DNA of 64,000 bases from Pseudomonas putida (GTDB lineage Bacteria; Pseudomonadota; Gammaproteobacteria; Pseudomonadales; Pseudomonadaceae), in NCBI RefSeq assembly GCF_028682395.1, contig NZ_JANHLC010000004.1, forward strand, positions 496,001 to 560,000, written 5' to 3'. Every line of letters starts with the position of its first letter. Position 1 is the stretch's first letter. A program made the position numbers and the translations under genes. Below the pieces are notes generated by a model, which worked only from the letters and a program-made list of their open reading frames with translations, was not told the origin of the DNA and ran no database searches. Below, piece after piece: positions 45,571 through 55,592 of the stretch.

Positions 45571-46928
45571 AGCCTCGTTTCTCCTTCTTCCTCATCGTCT
45601 CCTGTCGGTTTGATACCCCGATCCGGGCTGACCCAGCGGGCCCGTTTCTGATGCTGGCGGAACAGAACCTTGGGAAAGCTGACAAGGGTGGTCAGCAGGC
45701 TGATAAACCAGAACACCAGGGGGTACCAGACCACCCAGAACATGGTTTTCCACAGCCCGGGCTCATAGCGCCGGTCGATCAGGATGCTGACTGCAAACTG
45801 CAGCAGGCAGACCATCGCCAGTACCAGTCCGGTAAACGCCGGCGGCACCAGGTGGTGGACAGCAATGGCCTCGGGCATGACCATGAACTTGCCCATGGCC
45901 CAGAACACCACCGACAGCAGGAACGTGAAGGCCCAGCCCGTCGACAGGCAGTACTCGAACAGCAGCGGCCACAGGTAGCGATGGCGCCATTGCCAGATCC
46001 CGCGAATATTCTTGAACAGCACTTCTGCACCGCCCTGGGCCCAGCGCAGCCGCTGTTTCCACAGGCCGTACAGCGTTTCCGGCATCAAGATCCAGCACAG
46101 CGCCCGCGGCTCGTAGAAGATGCTCCAGTGATCGAACTGCAGCTTCCAACTGATATCGATGTCTTCGGTGATCATGTCCGGGCTCCAGTAGCCCACCCGG
46201 TGCAAGGCCGTGCGGCGAAACGCGACGATCACCCCGGAGACCGTGAAGATCCGTCCGAACACCCGCTGGGTCCGCTTGATCAAGCCAATGATCGACGAGA
46301 ACTCTCCCACCTGGACACGCCCGACCAGGGTCGAGCGCGTACGAATCCGTGGGTTACCGGTCACCGCCCCCAGGCGTGGGTTGTCCAGCAGCGGTGCCAC
46401 CAGATAGGCCGCCGTGTTGGGCGCCAGCAAGGCATCGCCGTCGATGCACACCAGGTATTCGCTGCGCGCGGCAATCGCCCCCATGCGCAAGGCCACCGCC
46501 TTGCCCTGGTTTTCCGCTAGGTGCAGTACGCGCAGGCGCGCATCAGTCTGGGCCAGGGCATCGAGCACCTGGGCGGTGTTGTCGCTGGAACCATCGTTAA
46601 TGGCAATGACTTCGATATTCGGGTAGTGCTGGCCCAGGGCAGCATGAATGGTGTCGGCAGCGTTATCACCTTCGTTGTAGCAAGGGATCAGGATCGAGAT
46701 CAGCGGCTCGCCTTCCAACGGCGGCGGCAGCGTGTCCTTTTCCCACGGCCAGTGCCGCTCCCAGTGCAGCCAGAAGTACAACCCGCCGGCAATCCATAAC
46801 CCGGACATAAACAGCGGATAGAAAAATACGAAATCCATCAGGAATTCGCCCGTCACCAGAAAGATCAGCCCCAGCGGCACGCCGAGGACGATCGCCAGAA
46901 CCAGTAACGCCAGAAGTCTATCGGCCAT
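45567..46928 (-). CDS. pgaC: Poly-beta-1,6-N-acetylglucosamine synthase PgaC (GT2)
   Basis: The start at MADRLLALL (46928), 2 bp after the pgaB stop, gives 453 residues. GT2 processive-synthase motifs: D112 in INDGSSD, DGD at 163-165, ITEDID with D256, and QRLRW at 292-296. N-terminal (5-55) and C-terminal (about 320-420) transmembrane helices. It polymerises UDP-GlcNAc and, with PgaD, transports the chain across the inner membrane. Confidence 0.95.
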   Translation of the reverse strand: MADRLLALLVLAIVLGVPLGLIFLVTGEFLMDFVFFYPLFMSGLWIAGGLYFWLHWERHWPWEKDTLPPPLEGEPLISILIPCYNEGDNAADTIHAALGQHYPNIEVIAINDGSSDNTAQVLDALAQTDARLRVLHLAENQGKAVALRMGAIAARSEYLVCIDGDALLAPNTAAYLVAPLLDNPRLGAVTGNPRIRTRSTLVGRVQVGEFSSIIGLIKRTQRVFGRIFTVSGVIVAFRRTALHRVGYWSPDMITEDIDISWKLQFDHWSIFYEPRALCWILMPETLYGLWKQRLRWAQGGAEVLFKNIRGIWQWRHRYLWPLLFEYCLSTGWAFTFLLSVVFWAMGKFMVMPEAIAVHHLVPPAFTGLVLAMVCLLQFAVSILIDRRYEPGLWKTMFWVVWYPLVFWFISLLTTLVSFPKVLFRQHQKRARWVSPDRGIKPTGDDEEEGETRL

Positions 46929-46930
46929 GA

Positions 46931-48928
46931 TCAGGGATTCCATTTATTGGAGAGCGCGGGCCGCACGGTTTTCAGGTCCGGACTGTTTTCCAGAAAGTTG
47001 TCCGGGTAATAACCGAAGCTGGTCGCACCCTGGCGTTTCAGGCGGCCCATCCAGTCCGCCAGCACGGCGGCGTCTAGGTCGGCTGGCGGTTTACTGGCCC
47101 AATCCCGGGCCTGCAGTTCGAAGACCGTACGTTTGAGCGAATCGGGTCGGCTCTTGAATGGCACCACCAGTTTTTCCAGCCAGGCACCGGACTGTTCAGG
47201 CGTGACTTTCTCCATCAATGGCATGGCCATCGGCGCGGTCCAGTCGTAGGCCAGCAGGAAGTCGTCGAGGTTCTGGGCGAACCAGGCTTCGCTGGCAGGA
47301 TTGAGGATCGGCTCGGCAAAGATATTGCGCGCGGTCATGACCTGCGGACCGCGAATGGCACGGACCTTGGCCGTCAGCTCCTGGGTGAAGTCGATCAGGT
47401 AGCGGCTCTTGAAGCGGGTCCAGCGCTGCATCACCGCCGGGTCGTCGCGCAACGCCGCCATGGAGCCAGGCAAGCCGTGGGCCGCATAGGCGCGCAGCGC
47501 GGACGGACTGGCGTCCTCGAAGTCGGACAGCAGGGCATCGTCGTGGAACAGAATGCCGTCCACCGACGTCAGGCGGGCAACGTCCTCGTAGATCTCGCCG
47601 ATGGTCTGCCGCACACGCGGATCGAACGGCGACAACCGCACGTACTGATCGGGATCGACCGAGGCCTGCCCGGTCTCGGGGTTCCAGCGCGTCACCCGCT
47701 CCAGCGTGGGATCGAGGGCAAAACTGAGCACCGGCATCCAGGCGAAGACCTTGACGTGGGAGCGGGTACGCAACTGCCAGGCCACGCGGTCGAAGATATC
47801 GGCGCGTACCGGCAGGTGACGGTTGGGGAAATACAGTGAATGCACCAGGCCATCGCCCTTGGGGTCGGCGAACGCCTGCAGGAACACGGTATTGGCCCCC
47901 ATATCGGCCATGCGCTGAACCAGCTTGCCGAGGTTGATATCCTGCTGCGCCGGGTCGGGGTCGTAGACATTATCCAGGTCGACATGCACCACCCGCATCG
48001 GGGCATCGGCCTGCACCGCCACAACGCTATTGGCAAAATGCTCGCCGTCCGGATCGGAGGCCACCAGAAAACGCGGACCGCTCATCAGGTTGTCCAGCGC
48101 ATCGAGGCCATCATCCAGGGTCAGGGCCATGTCATAGCCCTGCTCGCTGACCACCTGCAACGCCGTGCCATCGGCCGTGCCATAAGGCCAGACCCAGACC
48201 CGCGGCCGATAACCGGCGACCTTGCGGATCTTCTCGGAAATGGTTTCCACGTCCGTGCGCAGGCGCGCCCTGAACGCCTCTTCGGACTCATAGCGACCGG
48301 TCGTGGCATCGTAGATCCGGGTGGCGGCCGCCGGCTGCAGATTGCCCTGAGGGTTGGCCAACACCCCCTTGTGGCTGGCATCGGTGTGGGCGGCGATTTC
48401 CACCAGGCCCGAGCGGGAGATTTCGCCCACCTGCTCCCAGGTCAGAAAGTCCGAACGCGCACGCGGGGTGCCGGCGAAGTCCACGGGCTGATTCGCCGGC
48501 GTGTCGATCCAGGTGCCGACCGGTGCCAACAGGGCATGCCATTGGTAGGCACGCAATACCGGCAGGACCCGGGTGTAGAAGCTCGAATAGCCATCGTCGA
48601 AGCTCAGCAAAATCGCCTTGGGCGGCAACTCAAGGCCGCCCTTGCGCGCCGCCAGTATCTGGTCGATGGTGACGGGTTTGTAGTTGTTCTCACGCAGCCA
48701 GGCCAACTGCTCCAGCAACCGTTCAGTGCGCACGGCCACCACCGCCTGGTCGGGATCGCGGTCCTCGATATCGTGGTAGGCAATGCCCAGCACATGGTTT
48801 TTCGGCCAGGGTTGCTCGTTGGCCGGCATCGGCCGCTCCTGGGGCGGCACAAACGTCTGGGGCTGCTGGGCGCAGGCGCTAAGCGTCAAGGCGACGAGCA
48901 ATAGGATGCAACGCATGATCAGAGGCAT
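46931..48928 (-). CDS. pgaB: Poly-N-acetylglucosamine N-deacetylase PgaB
   Basis: 665 residues. Lipoprotein signal with lipobox LSAC (C19). N-terminal polysaccharide-deacetylase domain: SFDDGYSSF with D112, and metal ligands H181/H186 in AAHTDASH, matching the E. coli PgaB triad spacing. The C-terminal domain (about 320-650) is the glycoside-hydrolase-like half ([24 protein letters not shown]). It deacetylates part of the polymer in the periplasm before export. MRC at residue 5 is an alternative start. Confidence 0.95.
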   Translation of the reverse strand: MPLIMRCILLLVALTLSACAQQPQTFVPPQERPMPANEQPWPKNHVLGIAYHDIEDRDPDQAVVAVRTERLLEQLAWLRENNYKPVTIDQILAARKGGLELPPKAILLSFDDGYSSFYTRVLPVLRAYQWHALLAPVGTWIDTPANQPVDFAGTPRARSDFLTWEQVGEISRSGLVEIAAHTDASHKGVLANPQGNLQPAAATRIYDATTGRYESEEAFRARLRTDVETISEKIRKVAGYRPRVWVWPYGTADGTALQVVSEQGYDMALTLDDGLDALDNLMSGPRFLVASDPDGEHFANSVVAVQADAPMRVVHVDLDNVYDPDPAQQDINLGKLVQRMADMGANTVFLQAFADPKGDGLVHSLYFPNRHLPVRADIFDRVAWQLRTRSHVKVFAWMPVLSFALDPTLERVTRWNPETGQASVDPDQYVRLSPFDPRVRQTIGEIYEDVARLTSVDGILFHDDALLSDFEDASPSALRAYAAHGLPGSMAALRDDPAVMQRWTRFKSRYLIDFTQELTAKVRAIRGPQVMTARNIFAEPILNPASEAWFAQNLDDFLLAYDWTAPMAMPLMEKVTPEQSGAWLEKLVVPFKSRPDSLKRTVFELQARDWASKPPADLDAAVLADWMGRLKRQGATSFGYYPDNFLENSPDLKTVRPALSNKWNP

Positions 48929-48940
48929 CTTCGTACTCTT

Positions 48941-51418
48941 CTAGAAGCGATAGGTAAGGTCGACAATCAGGCGCACATCGCTTTCGCGGTCGCCGTCATA
49001 GGGCCGGTTGAGCCAACTCAGGGCGCCGCCGACCTCGAACACGTCGTTCCAGCTGTAACGCTGGCCATAACTGAGCAAGCCGACCGCGCCCGTGGAGTAG
49101 CTGCGCTGGCTGTAGGTGCCCAGCCCCGCCTGGAACTGCTGGCTCCAGGACGTTTCATAGCGGTGATAGAGGATGTGGTTGACGCTCACCGTCGGCAGGA
49201 CGCTGAAGTCGGCCTCGGGGTTGAAATACGGCACGTCCTCCTTGGTGTTGTGGCTGGCGCCGACTTCCAGGCCCAGGTCGACCTGGACATGGGGCGAGCT
49301 GTAGACCCCCTCGCGACCGGTCAGCAACGCTTCGACACGCTGGTTGCCATCACTGAAGTGCGACGGGCTGACCGCCAGTTTCCACTCGCGGCTTTCATTG
49401 GCCCGCCAGCGCAAAAAGGCACTGCCGCCGTTGGACGAAACGTCGCTGTTCAGCGCCCGTAGTGGCGTGTTGGCCGAGAGGTAGTCGAGGCTGCCGCCGT
49501 ATTGCCAGTGATCGTCGATATCCCGGGCGATGGCCAGCCGGGCCCCGAGCTTATTGCCGTAGCCGTAGGAGTGATTGGAGATTTCCGCTTCCAGGGTCAT
49601 GTCCCGGGTCCGGCGTTCCACGCCCAAACGCTGGAAGCGATGGTGGCCAGTACCTTCCTGGAAGTCACCGGTGGCATAGCCAGCGCCGGCGAACAGCCGC
49701 CAGTCTTCGTCGATGGGCGGGCTGTAAAGCACGCTCTCGATGCCCAGGTCGCGGCTGCCGGTCACGGCGCCGGCACCGTTGTCGCCACCGCCATAACTCT
49801 TGCCGCCATAGGCCGAGACCCGCAGCTCGGCCATATCATGGACCTCGCGGACCCGTTGCAGACGCTGGACCTGGCGGTTGTCCGGGAAGCGGGCGCCCAC
49901 ATCGTCGGTCAGCGCATCGAGCTGCCGCCATTCCTGCAGATCCAACGCGGTATGGCCCTGGGCAACTTCCAGGCCGACATCACGCGGGGCTATGCTCTCG
50001 ACCTCCTTGAGCGCGCTTTCCGCGCGCCGCGGCCAGTCCCGCGCCAGGTAGGCGTCGGCCTGGGCCAGGCGCAGGCCGACATTGCCCGGGGCCTGTAACA
50101 CCAGGGCATCGAGGCTCTGCTGACTGTTCTTGATATCCCCGGAAAAGGTCCCGGCCTGCGCAGCCAGTTGCTGCGCATCCATCCAGGAATCGCTCGGGTT
50201 GCCCACCGGCAGCCCCTTGAGTTCGATCCGTGGGCGTTCGGTCCGGGCCATTTTATCGGCGAGTTCGCGGGCGGCTTCCGGCTGGTCGCTTTCGAGCAGC
50301 GCATAGAACAGCGCAGTGGTGTCTTCAACCCGATCGGCGCCATCGGCGTCCGGTGCCGACAAGGCTTCGCGGTATAGCGGGATCGCCAGCTCGGGCTCGC
50401 GCAGATCCAGGTACGCAGCCGCCACCCAGCGCTTGGCATAGGTCGGGATCGGCACCTGCTCGGCAGTCAGTTTCTGATATTGCGCGATGACCTCGGCACT
50501 GCGCGCGCGGGCCTTGAGCGCGCCCATGCGGTCGATCCGCCAGCGGGTGACATCATCATGGGCCTGCGGATCGGGGGTCCAGGTGGCCAGCAGGTGATCG
50601 TAGTCGGCCAACGCCCGGTCGGCGATGACATAGCGCTCCTGTTCAGTACGGGTCGCGAGGTCGGCCATGCGCACACGCTCGGCAGCCAGATCGCCCTCGA
50701 TACGCCGCTGATACACCGGATCTATCAACCCCGGACGCTGACGCGCCAGGCGCAGGGCCGGCTCCGGCAGGCGTGCCCGCTGCAGGGCGAACACATATTC
50801 ACGGGCCACTTCCGGTTTGCTGCCCGCGCGGATAAAGGCCTGGTCATACTCGAACAAGGCATCGTACTTGTTCCCCGCCCGCGTCAGCGCATAGCCCAGG
50901 GCCAGGCGCCGCGCCGGATCGTCCGGCTTGGCCGCGACCAGGGCACGAGTGCGCGCCACCGCCTCAGCGGGTTGCCCAGCGTCAGCCTGGGTCAACGCCA
51001 GGGCCAGTTGCAAATCGGGGTTACTCGGTTCGCGCCGCAAGGCTTCGGCGTAGAGCCGCTCGGCCGCATCCCAGCGTTTGAGATTGCGATAAGCGCGGGC
51101 AGTGGCCGTCAACGCCGGGGTGGGCAGTGCCAGATGGCGGCCCTGGGTTTCATAGACCTGTACCACTTCAGCATCGAGGCCGGCCCAGCTCGCGATCTGC
51201 AAATGGTCGCTGACCTGGCCCAGCGTCGATTGGCCCGCCGGAACCTGGCGCAGCAGCGTCAGCGCCGGGGTGTAGTTGCCAGCGCGGGCATCGCGAACCA
51301 TCTGGTCGTAAGGGGTGTCAGCCAGCGCCAGTGTGGGCCACAACAACTGACTGCACAGCGCCACGCGCAACAGGGAGTGCAACCCGAAATGAAAAGGGGG
51401 GTAAGCAATACGCGGCAT
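48941..51418 (-). CDS. pgaA: Poly-N-acetylglucosamine outer-membrane export porin PgaA
   Basis: 825 residues with a signal peptide (LLRVALCSQLLWPTLALA), a long TPR-rich helical region (about 35-520; e.g. RYNLKRWDAAERLYAEALRR-like repeats), and a C-terminal beta-barrel (about 530-825) ending in the aromatic motif DLTYRF. RBS AAAGGAAG precedes the ATG at 51418. First gene of the operon. Tandem 10-bp motifs at 51549-51568 lie 130 bp upstream. Confidence 0.94.
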   Translation of the reverse strand: MPRIAYPPFHFGLHSLLRVALCSQLLWPTLALADTPYDQMVRDARAGNYTPALTLLRQVPAGQSTLGQVSDHLQIASWAGLDAEVVQVYETQGRHLALPTPALTATARAYRNLKRWDAAERLYAEALRREPSNPDLQLALALTQADAGQPAEAVARTRALVAAKPDDPARRLALGYALTRAGNKYDALFEYDQAFIRAGSKPEVAREYVFALQRARLPEPALRLARQRPGLIDPVYQRRIEGDLAAERVRMADLATRTEQERYVIADRALADYDHLLATWTPDPQAHDDVTRWRIDRMGALKARARSAEVIAQYQKLTAEQVPIPTYAKRWVAAAYLDLREPELAIPLYREALSAPDADGADRVEDTTALFYALLESDQPEAARELADKMARTERPRIELKGLPVGNPSDSWMDAQQLAAQAGTFSGDIKNSQQSLDALVLQAPGNVGLRLAQADAYLARDWPRRAESALKEVESIAPRDVGLEVAQGHTALDLQEWRQLDALTDDVGARFPDNRQVQRLQRVREVHDMAELRVSAYGGKSYGGGDNGAGAVTGSRDLGIESVLYSPPIDEDWRLFAGAGYATGDFQEGTGHHRFQRLGVERRTRDMTLEAEISNHSYGYGNKLGARLAIARDIDDHWQYGGSLDYLSANTPLRALNSDVSSNGGSAFLRWRANESREWKLAVSPSHFSDGNQRVEALLTGREGVYSSPHVQVDLGLEVGASHNTKEDVPYFNPEADFSVLPTVSVNHILYHRYETSWSQQFQAGLGTYSQRSYSTGAVGLLSYGQRYSWNDVFEVGGALSWLNRPYDGDRESDVRLIVDLTYRF

Positions 51419-51548
51419 TTCGTCAGCTTCCTTTCGTGGCTAGCCGGAGTTCTATGCTCCCCCGTCTGGTCGGTGCCAGACAGCCGCCCCTAGGGCCGGC
51501 CGAGCTTTTCAGGGCACAGTCTTCCACGAAGGTTAGACCAAAAAATAA

Positions 51549-51568
51549 TTTGCAAGATTTATTCAGAT
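51549..51568. promoter_or_regulatory. Tandem 10-bp motifs upstream of pgaA
   Basis: TTTGCAAGAT is followed directly by TTATTCAGAT. The second unit matches the TTGTTCAGAT units at 55191-55210 and 55551-55570. Ten-bp direct repeats are the usual layout of OmpR/PhoB-family binding sites. Proposed site for the regulator at 55593-56312. Confidence 0.5.
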
Positions 51569-51596
51569 TCTTAGCGCCAGCACGCTGGCGGCGGCG

Positions 51597-53909
51597 TTAT
51601 TCGTCACACACCGCCAGTTCCAGACTGAAGGTCGCGCCCTGGCCAGGCACGCTGGAACAGCTGATACGCCCGCCATGGCGCTCGATGACCGTCTTGACCA
51701 TCGCCAATCCCAGACCCAGCCCATCGCTGCCCTGGGCACCGGCCAGACGGCGATAGGGCGCGAACAGCTGAGGCAGATCGTGCGCATCGATCCCCGGCCC
51801 TTCGTCCTGGATGCGGCAATTCAGCCAGCCGGCGGCGACGGCCACGCTCAGGGTCACGGTGGAGCCCGACGGGCTGTACTTGATGGCATTTTCCAGCAGA
51901 TTGAACAGCGCGCGCGTCAGCAACGCCGGATCGGCCTGGACCCTGCACTCATCAGCGCCTTCAGGCCGGTGGCGCAGGTGAATACCCTTGAGCTGGGCAT
52001 GGGTGGTGGCCTGGTCGATGACATCCAGCACCAGCATGGCGAAGATCGTCGGCTGGAACCGATAGCTGTCCGACTCGGCCCGCGCCAACTGGACAAACCC
52101 ATCGGTCAGGCCCAGGGCGCGGCGGACCTGTTGCTCGACTTGCCAATAGATCAGCGCATCGCCCGCGCCCTGCCCGCGCTGGACATCGAGCAGGGCCAGA
52201 ATCGCCGAATGGGGCGCGCGCAGATCGTGGGACAGAAAACGCAGCAAGGTCGCCCGTTGCTGCTCGGCGTCGCGCTCGATGCTCAGGTCGCTCAGGCTGA
52301 ACAGCCAGCCCACCAGCACCTCGGCTTCGGCTTGCAGCAGCGGCGCCGGCTGCAGGTACAGGCTGCGCTCGCGGTGATCGCGAAACTCACTGGCAGTCAA
52401 AGCGGCCAGTTCCGGCCGGGCGCCCTGCGCGAACGCGGGATGGCCGAGGTCGGCCAGGCAATCGAGGAAATTGCCCCCCAGTAACGGCTCGCCCAGCATC
52501 GCCCGGGCACTGCGGTTGCACAGCAGAATTCGGCCATGGGTGTCGCAGATCAGCGTCGCAATCGGCAGGCACTCCAGGCCGTCGGCCATAAAGCGCCGTG
52601 TATCGCGGGTTCGGCTCAGGGCCTGTTCCAGGGCCGCGATGCTGCCCTGCAACACATCCCCCTGGGCAGCGACCCGCCGCCGGCGCTCGGGAAGGACTTT
52701 CGGCTCGTCGTTCAACCGCGCCAGCTCCCAGCCAAAGTAGGCGAGGATCACGCTCAGGCGTCGCCAGTTCCAGAGCAGATAGCCGAGCAGCACCCCGATC
52801 ATGCTGGGCGCCGGCGACCACCACCAGCCGTGGCGCAACAACCCCGCGGCCGCCAGCAACACCCCGGCCAGGCCACCCAGCGTCAGCCACAGCGCATAAC
52901 GGGGCAGGCCGAGCAGGGCGCCCAGGACCAGGGCAACGACTGTCAGGGACATCAGCGTGGCCAGCCACGACGGCACATCGAGAATGCTGCGCTGCTGCAA
53001 CAAGCCATTGAGGATATTGGCCTGGATCTCGACCCCGGCCGTGTTGCCCGCCGGCCCGGACACCGGCGTGGCGTAGCGATCACCCAGGCCCGGGGCCGTC
53101 GAACCGATCAGCACCAGGCGGTTGCGTAACAGCGAAGCGGGTACCTCGCCCTTGAGCACACTGACATAGGGCACCGTGGGAAAACCGCTAGCGGCGTCAA
53201 TAAACGGGATACGAATCCGGTGGTCGCGCTGCCAGCCGTTGTCGGCCGGCTTGGCACCCAGGCCCGGCATCGACGCGCTCTGCCCGGGCGGCACCTGCTG
53301 GGCATAGACCTGCCAGGCCAGTTGCCCGTACGCCTGCTCGGGCGCGCCTTCACGCAAATAGACGCTGCGCACCACACCGTCGCTATCCGCCTCGACATTG
53401 ATATGACCCACCCCGGCCGCACACCCACGTAAAGGCTCGACCGGCTGGACCGCACCCGCACTGGAGCCGTCCAGCGGTGCCTGGTCGCGCAGCAGCGGCA
53501 ACCACACGTTGGCGGCCCGGCAGAGTGCATCGGCCAGTTGACGATCGTCCTGGCCCGACCGGTCGGGCTCACTGAACAGCACATCGAACAGCACCGTCCG
53601 GGCCTGGGCCTCATGGAGCTGGTCGAGGGCATCGGCGTGCAGGCTGCGCGGCCAGGGCCAGCGGCCCAACTGCTGCAGGCTGCGATCATCGATGCTGACG
53701 ATCAGGATGCGCGGATCCGGGGCCAACGCCGTCAAGCGGCTCAGCCGGTCGTACAACCCATTGCCCAGCAACGGTCCTTGGGTCAGCGACAGCCAGGCGG
53801 TCACGGCCAGCAGCACCAGGCAAACCAGCAGCCATTCCCCCAGCAGGCGGCGAAACAGCCGCTGTGCCTGGCTCGGGCCGCGTCCATCGGTCCGGGGCCA
53901 GAGCGTCAT
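51597..53909 (-). CDS. CHASE2-PAS sensor histidine kinase
   Basis: 770 residues. One transmembrane helix (24-44), a periplasmic CHASE2 domain (45-310; ILIVSIDDRSLQQLGRWPWPR, VLIGSTAPGLGDRYATP), three closely spaced helices (315-385), a PAS-like region (435-540), HisKA with H561 in FLSHDLRAPHS, and HATPase (NLLENAIKYSP, DEGPGID, GLGLGLAMV). CHASE2 is an extracytoplasmic sensor with largely unknown ligands. It lies 18 bp after the fecR-like gene and is the likely partner of the divergent response regulator at 55593. Confidence 0.93.
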   Translation of the reverse strand: MTLWPRTDGRGPSQAQRLFRRLLGEWLLVCLVLLAVTAWLSLTQGPLLGNGLYDRLSRLTALAPDPRILIVSIDDRSLQQLGRWPWPRSLHADALDQLHEAQARTVLFDVLFSEPDRSGQDDRQLADALCRAANVWLPLLRDQAPLDGSSAGAVQPVEPLRGCAAGVGHINVEADSDGVVRSVYLREGAPEQAYGQLAWQVYAQQVPPGQSASMPGLGAKPADNGWQRDHRIRIPFIDAASGFPTVPYVSVLKGEVPASLLRNRLVLIGSTAPGLGDRYATPVSGPAGNTAGVEIQANILNGLLQQRSILDVPSWLATLMSLTVVALVLGALLGLPRYALWLTLGGLAGVLLAAAGLLRHGWWWSPAPSMIGVLLGYLLWNWRRLSVILAYFGWELARLNDEPKVLPERRRRVAAQGDVLQGSIAALEQALSRTRDTRRFMADGLECLPIATLICDTHGRILLCNRSARAMLGEPLLGGNFLDCLADLGHPAFAQGARPELAALTASEFRDHRERSLYLQPAPLLQAEAEVLVGWLFSLSDLSIERDAEQQRATLLRFLSHDLRAPHSAILALLDVQRGQGAGDALIYWQVEQQVRRALGLTDGFVQLARAESDSYRFQPTIFAMLVLDVIDQATTHAQLKGIHLRHRPEGADECRVQADPALLTRALFNLLENAIKYSPSGSTVTLSVAVAAGWLNCRIQDEGPGIDAHDLPQLFAPYRRLAGAQGSDGLGLGLAMVKTVIERHGGRISCSSVPGQGATFSLELAVCDE

Positions 53910-53927
53910 GGCCGCAACGCTGACAGA

Positions 53928-54908
53928 TCAGGGCAACTGCGCATGGACGGTCCCTGGCAGATAAAGAATATCGTAGATCGCGCTCTCGCCTTCCAGGCCC
54001 TGGTCGTCAAACGCCGATAGCCGAACGTGGTAGTACGCCCCGGGCAGGTCGCTGAAAGTGAGCTGCGGCGTGTCGGAAAAGCTTTCCTGACGGATCCTGA
54101 GAAACTGCCGGTCGTTCGCCACCTGAGCCCGATAGCGCTGCGCCCCGGGCAAGGGGTCAAGCAGCAAGCGCCAGAGTGCCACCGTACCGCGCTGACCGTC
54201 CTGGCCCGCCAAACGGGGTGCCGGCAACAGGTCCACCGGCGCCAGCTGGCCCTCGGGGCGAATCTTCAGGCCCTGCCGCGCGCCCACCGCGACCGTTTCA
54301 TCGGACACGGCAGCGCGCGGCTTGCGGGTCGGGGCGGCGAGGTCAACGCGGGTGACGACCACCTGCCCGTCGAGCACCTCCAGCCGGGCTCCGTCCGTGT
54401 CGCTGGAGGTACGAAAGTGCGTGCCGCGCACCCCCAGGATGCCCAGTGCGGTACGAATCTGCAGGCGGTCCTGGGCGCTACGACGCTTGATCACATACGA
54501 CTCGACCTGGCCCTGCTCCAGGATGACCTGGGGGATCGTCAGCGTTTTCTCCACATGCAGGCGAATCGCGGAGCTGGACGGCAGGACAATGCGCGAGCCA
54601 TCGCCCAGCAGCAGGCTGACAAAAGCATTGTGGGCCGTGCGTACGCCCTCGCCTTCCTCCAGCGGCATGCCTTCGACCAGCTTGATTTCGCCACCCCGGG
54701 CATCGAGTTTCCACGCCTCGCCTGACAGGTGAAGCACGGTGGCTGGTAGTGGCTGCGGCTGGCATTGTTGTTCGCGGTCCAGGAACACGGCCGGGGGCTT
54801 GGGGGCGGCTAGCAAGGGATTCAGCGCCAGGCCAAGGCAAAGCCCAGCCAGGATGCGCAGTGCGCTGCGGGTTGGCCGAAGCCGGGAGAGGGCTGGGAAT
54901 GGGCTCAT
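53928..54908 (-). CDS. Exported FecR-domain protein
   Basis: 326 residues with a signal peptide (LAGLCLGLALNPLLAA, cleavage near 35). FecR domain at about 85-185: GEGVRTAHNAFVSLLLGDGSRIVLPSS, then RTALGILGVRGTHFR. The C-terminal third resembles a fibronectin-like fold (ALWRLLLDPLPGAQRYRAQV). Unlike sigma-regulator FecR it has no N-terminal cytoplasmic anti-sigma segment, so it is a wholly periplasmic or surface partner, probably of the CHASE2 sensor encoded next. It may sense cell-wall or polymer ligands; that is inference. Confidence 0.88.
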   Translation of the reverse strand: MSPFPALSRLRPTRSALRILAGLCLGLALNPLLAAPKPPAVFLDREQQCQPQPLPATVLHLSGEAWKLDARGGEIKLVEGMPLEEGEGVRTAHNAFVSLLLGDGSRIVLPSSSAIRLHVEKTLTIPQVILEQGQVESYVIKRRSAQDRLQIRTALGILGVRGTHFRTSSDTDGARLEVLDGQVVVTRVDLAAPTRKPRAAVSDETVAVGARQGLKIRPEGQLAPVDLLPAPRLAGQDGQRGTVALWRLLLDPLPGAQRYRAQVANDRQFLRIRQESFSDTPQLTFSDLPGAYYHVRLSAFDDQGLEGESAIYDILYLPGTVHAQLP

Positions 54909-55230
54909 GAATTGATCTGCGCAACGCGGAAAAAGGCCGGATCGCCAACAGCGTCAATGGCTGCGCTGGCATCATGCCACAGGTTGGGGACTGGACATCG
55001 CTGGCAACGCCGGCACCGTATCGGCTCTTCCCCGTCGGAACCTAAAGTGCCGGACCCGCGCTTCCCGGCGCGAGCCCGGCGACGGTTGGCAAATTGCCAG
55101 GCCGCCTGGCACATCCCGTGCCGCAGTATTGCTCCTTGTGCCCCTGTGTTGCGCCGAGAAATCTACCGGGAAATCCGCGGCCCCGAACAATTGTGCAGAT
55201 TTGTTCAGAATTGCTAATAGCCACTAGCCG
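54909..55230. promoter_or_regulatory. Intergenic region upstream of fecR-like gene, with tandem 10-bp motifs
   Basis: A 322-bp gap without a supportable gene. It contains TTGTGCAGAT followed directly by TTGTTCAGAA (55191-55210), the same motif family as upstream of pgaA and of the response regulator. The motif pair is about 280 bp from the fecR-like start and 21 bp after the stop of the small ORF. Confidence 0.5.
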
Positions 55231-55443
55231 CTAGAATACCCAGCGCTGGGCCTGCTGCGCTGAATGCATCAGCCCCACCGGGGCGAACTCCACCGAGGCC
55301 GCCACGGGCTGCACCCGCTGCCCCGCCAAACGCTCCAGCACCAGCGGCGCGGCCACGCCCAGGATCAGCCCCAGCGTGGTGAACACCAGGGCCTGGGCGA
55401 TAAAGCGCCGGCGTACAGTGGCGAGCGTGAAGGGTTTATCCAT
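55231..55443 (-). CDS. Small single-pass membrane protein (70 aa), unknown
   Basis: ATG 55443 follows AGGAGCAGGA. Basic N-terminus (MDKPFTLATVRRRF), one hydrophobic helix (about 15-40; ALVFTTLGLILGVAAPLVL), then a short tail. No family is recognised. It is in the same orientation as fecR and the CHASE2 kinase and divergent from the response regulator, so it may be a small partner of this signalling module. Confidence 0.55.
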   Translation of the reverse strand: MDKPFTLATVRRRFIAQALVFTTLGLILGVAAPLVLERLAGQRVQPVAASVEFAPVGLMHSAQQAQRWVF

Positions 55444-55550
55444 TGATCCTGCTCCTGGGGCACTTGGGACATTGCGCGGCACCAGTGCTGGCCGCCGCCC
55501 TGCCAGGCAGCCTAACCAGTGCCCTTGGGGGCCTGCAGGATTGGCCACAA

Positions 55551-55570
55551 TTGTTCAGATTCATCTGACG
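55551..55570. promoter_or_regulatory. Tandem 10-bp motifs upstream of the response regulator
   Basis: TTGTTCAGAT followed by the weaker TCATCTGACG, 22 bp before the response-regulator ATG and 107 bp upstream of the divergent small ORF. The position close to the start codon would suit autoregulation or control of the divergent gene. Confidence 0.5.
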
Positions 55571-55592
55571 TCACCGGAGAAAGGACCAGGAC

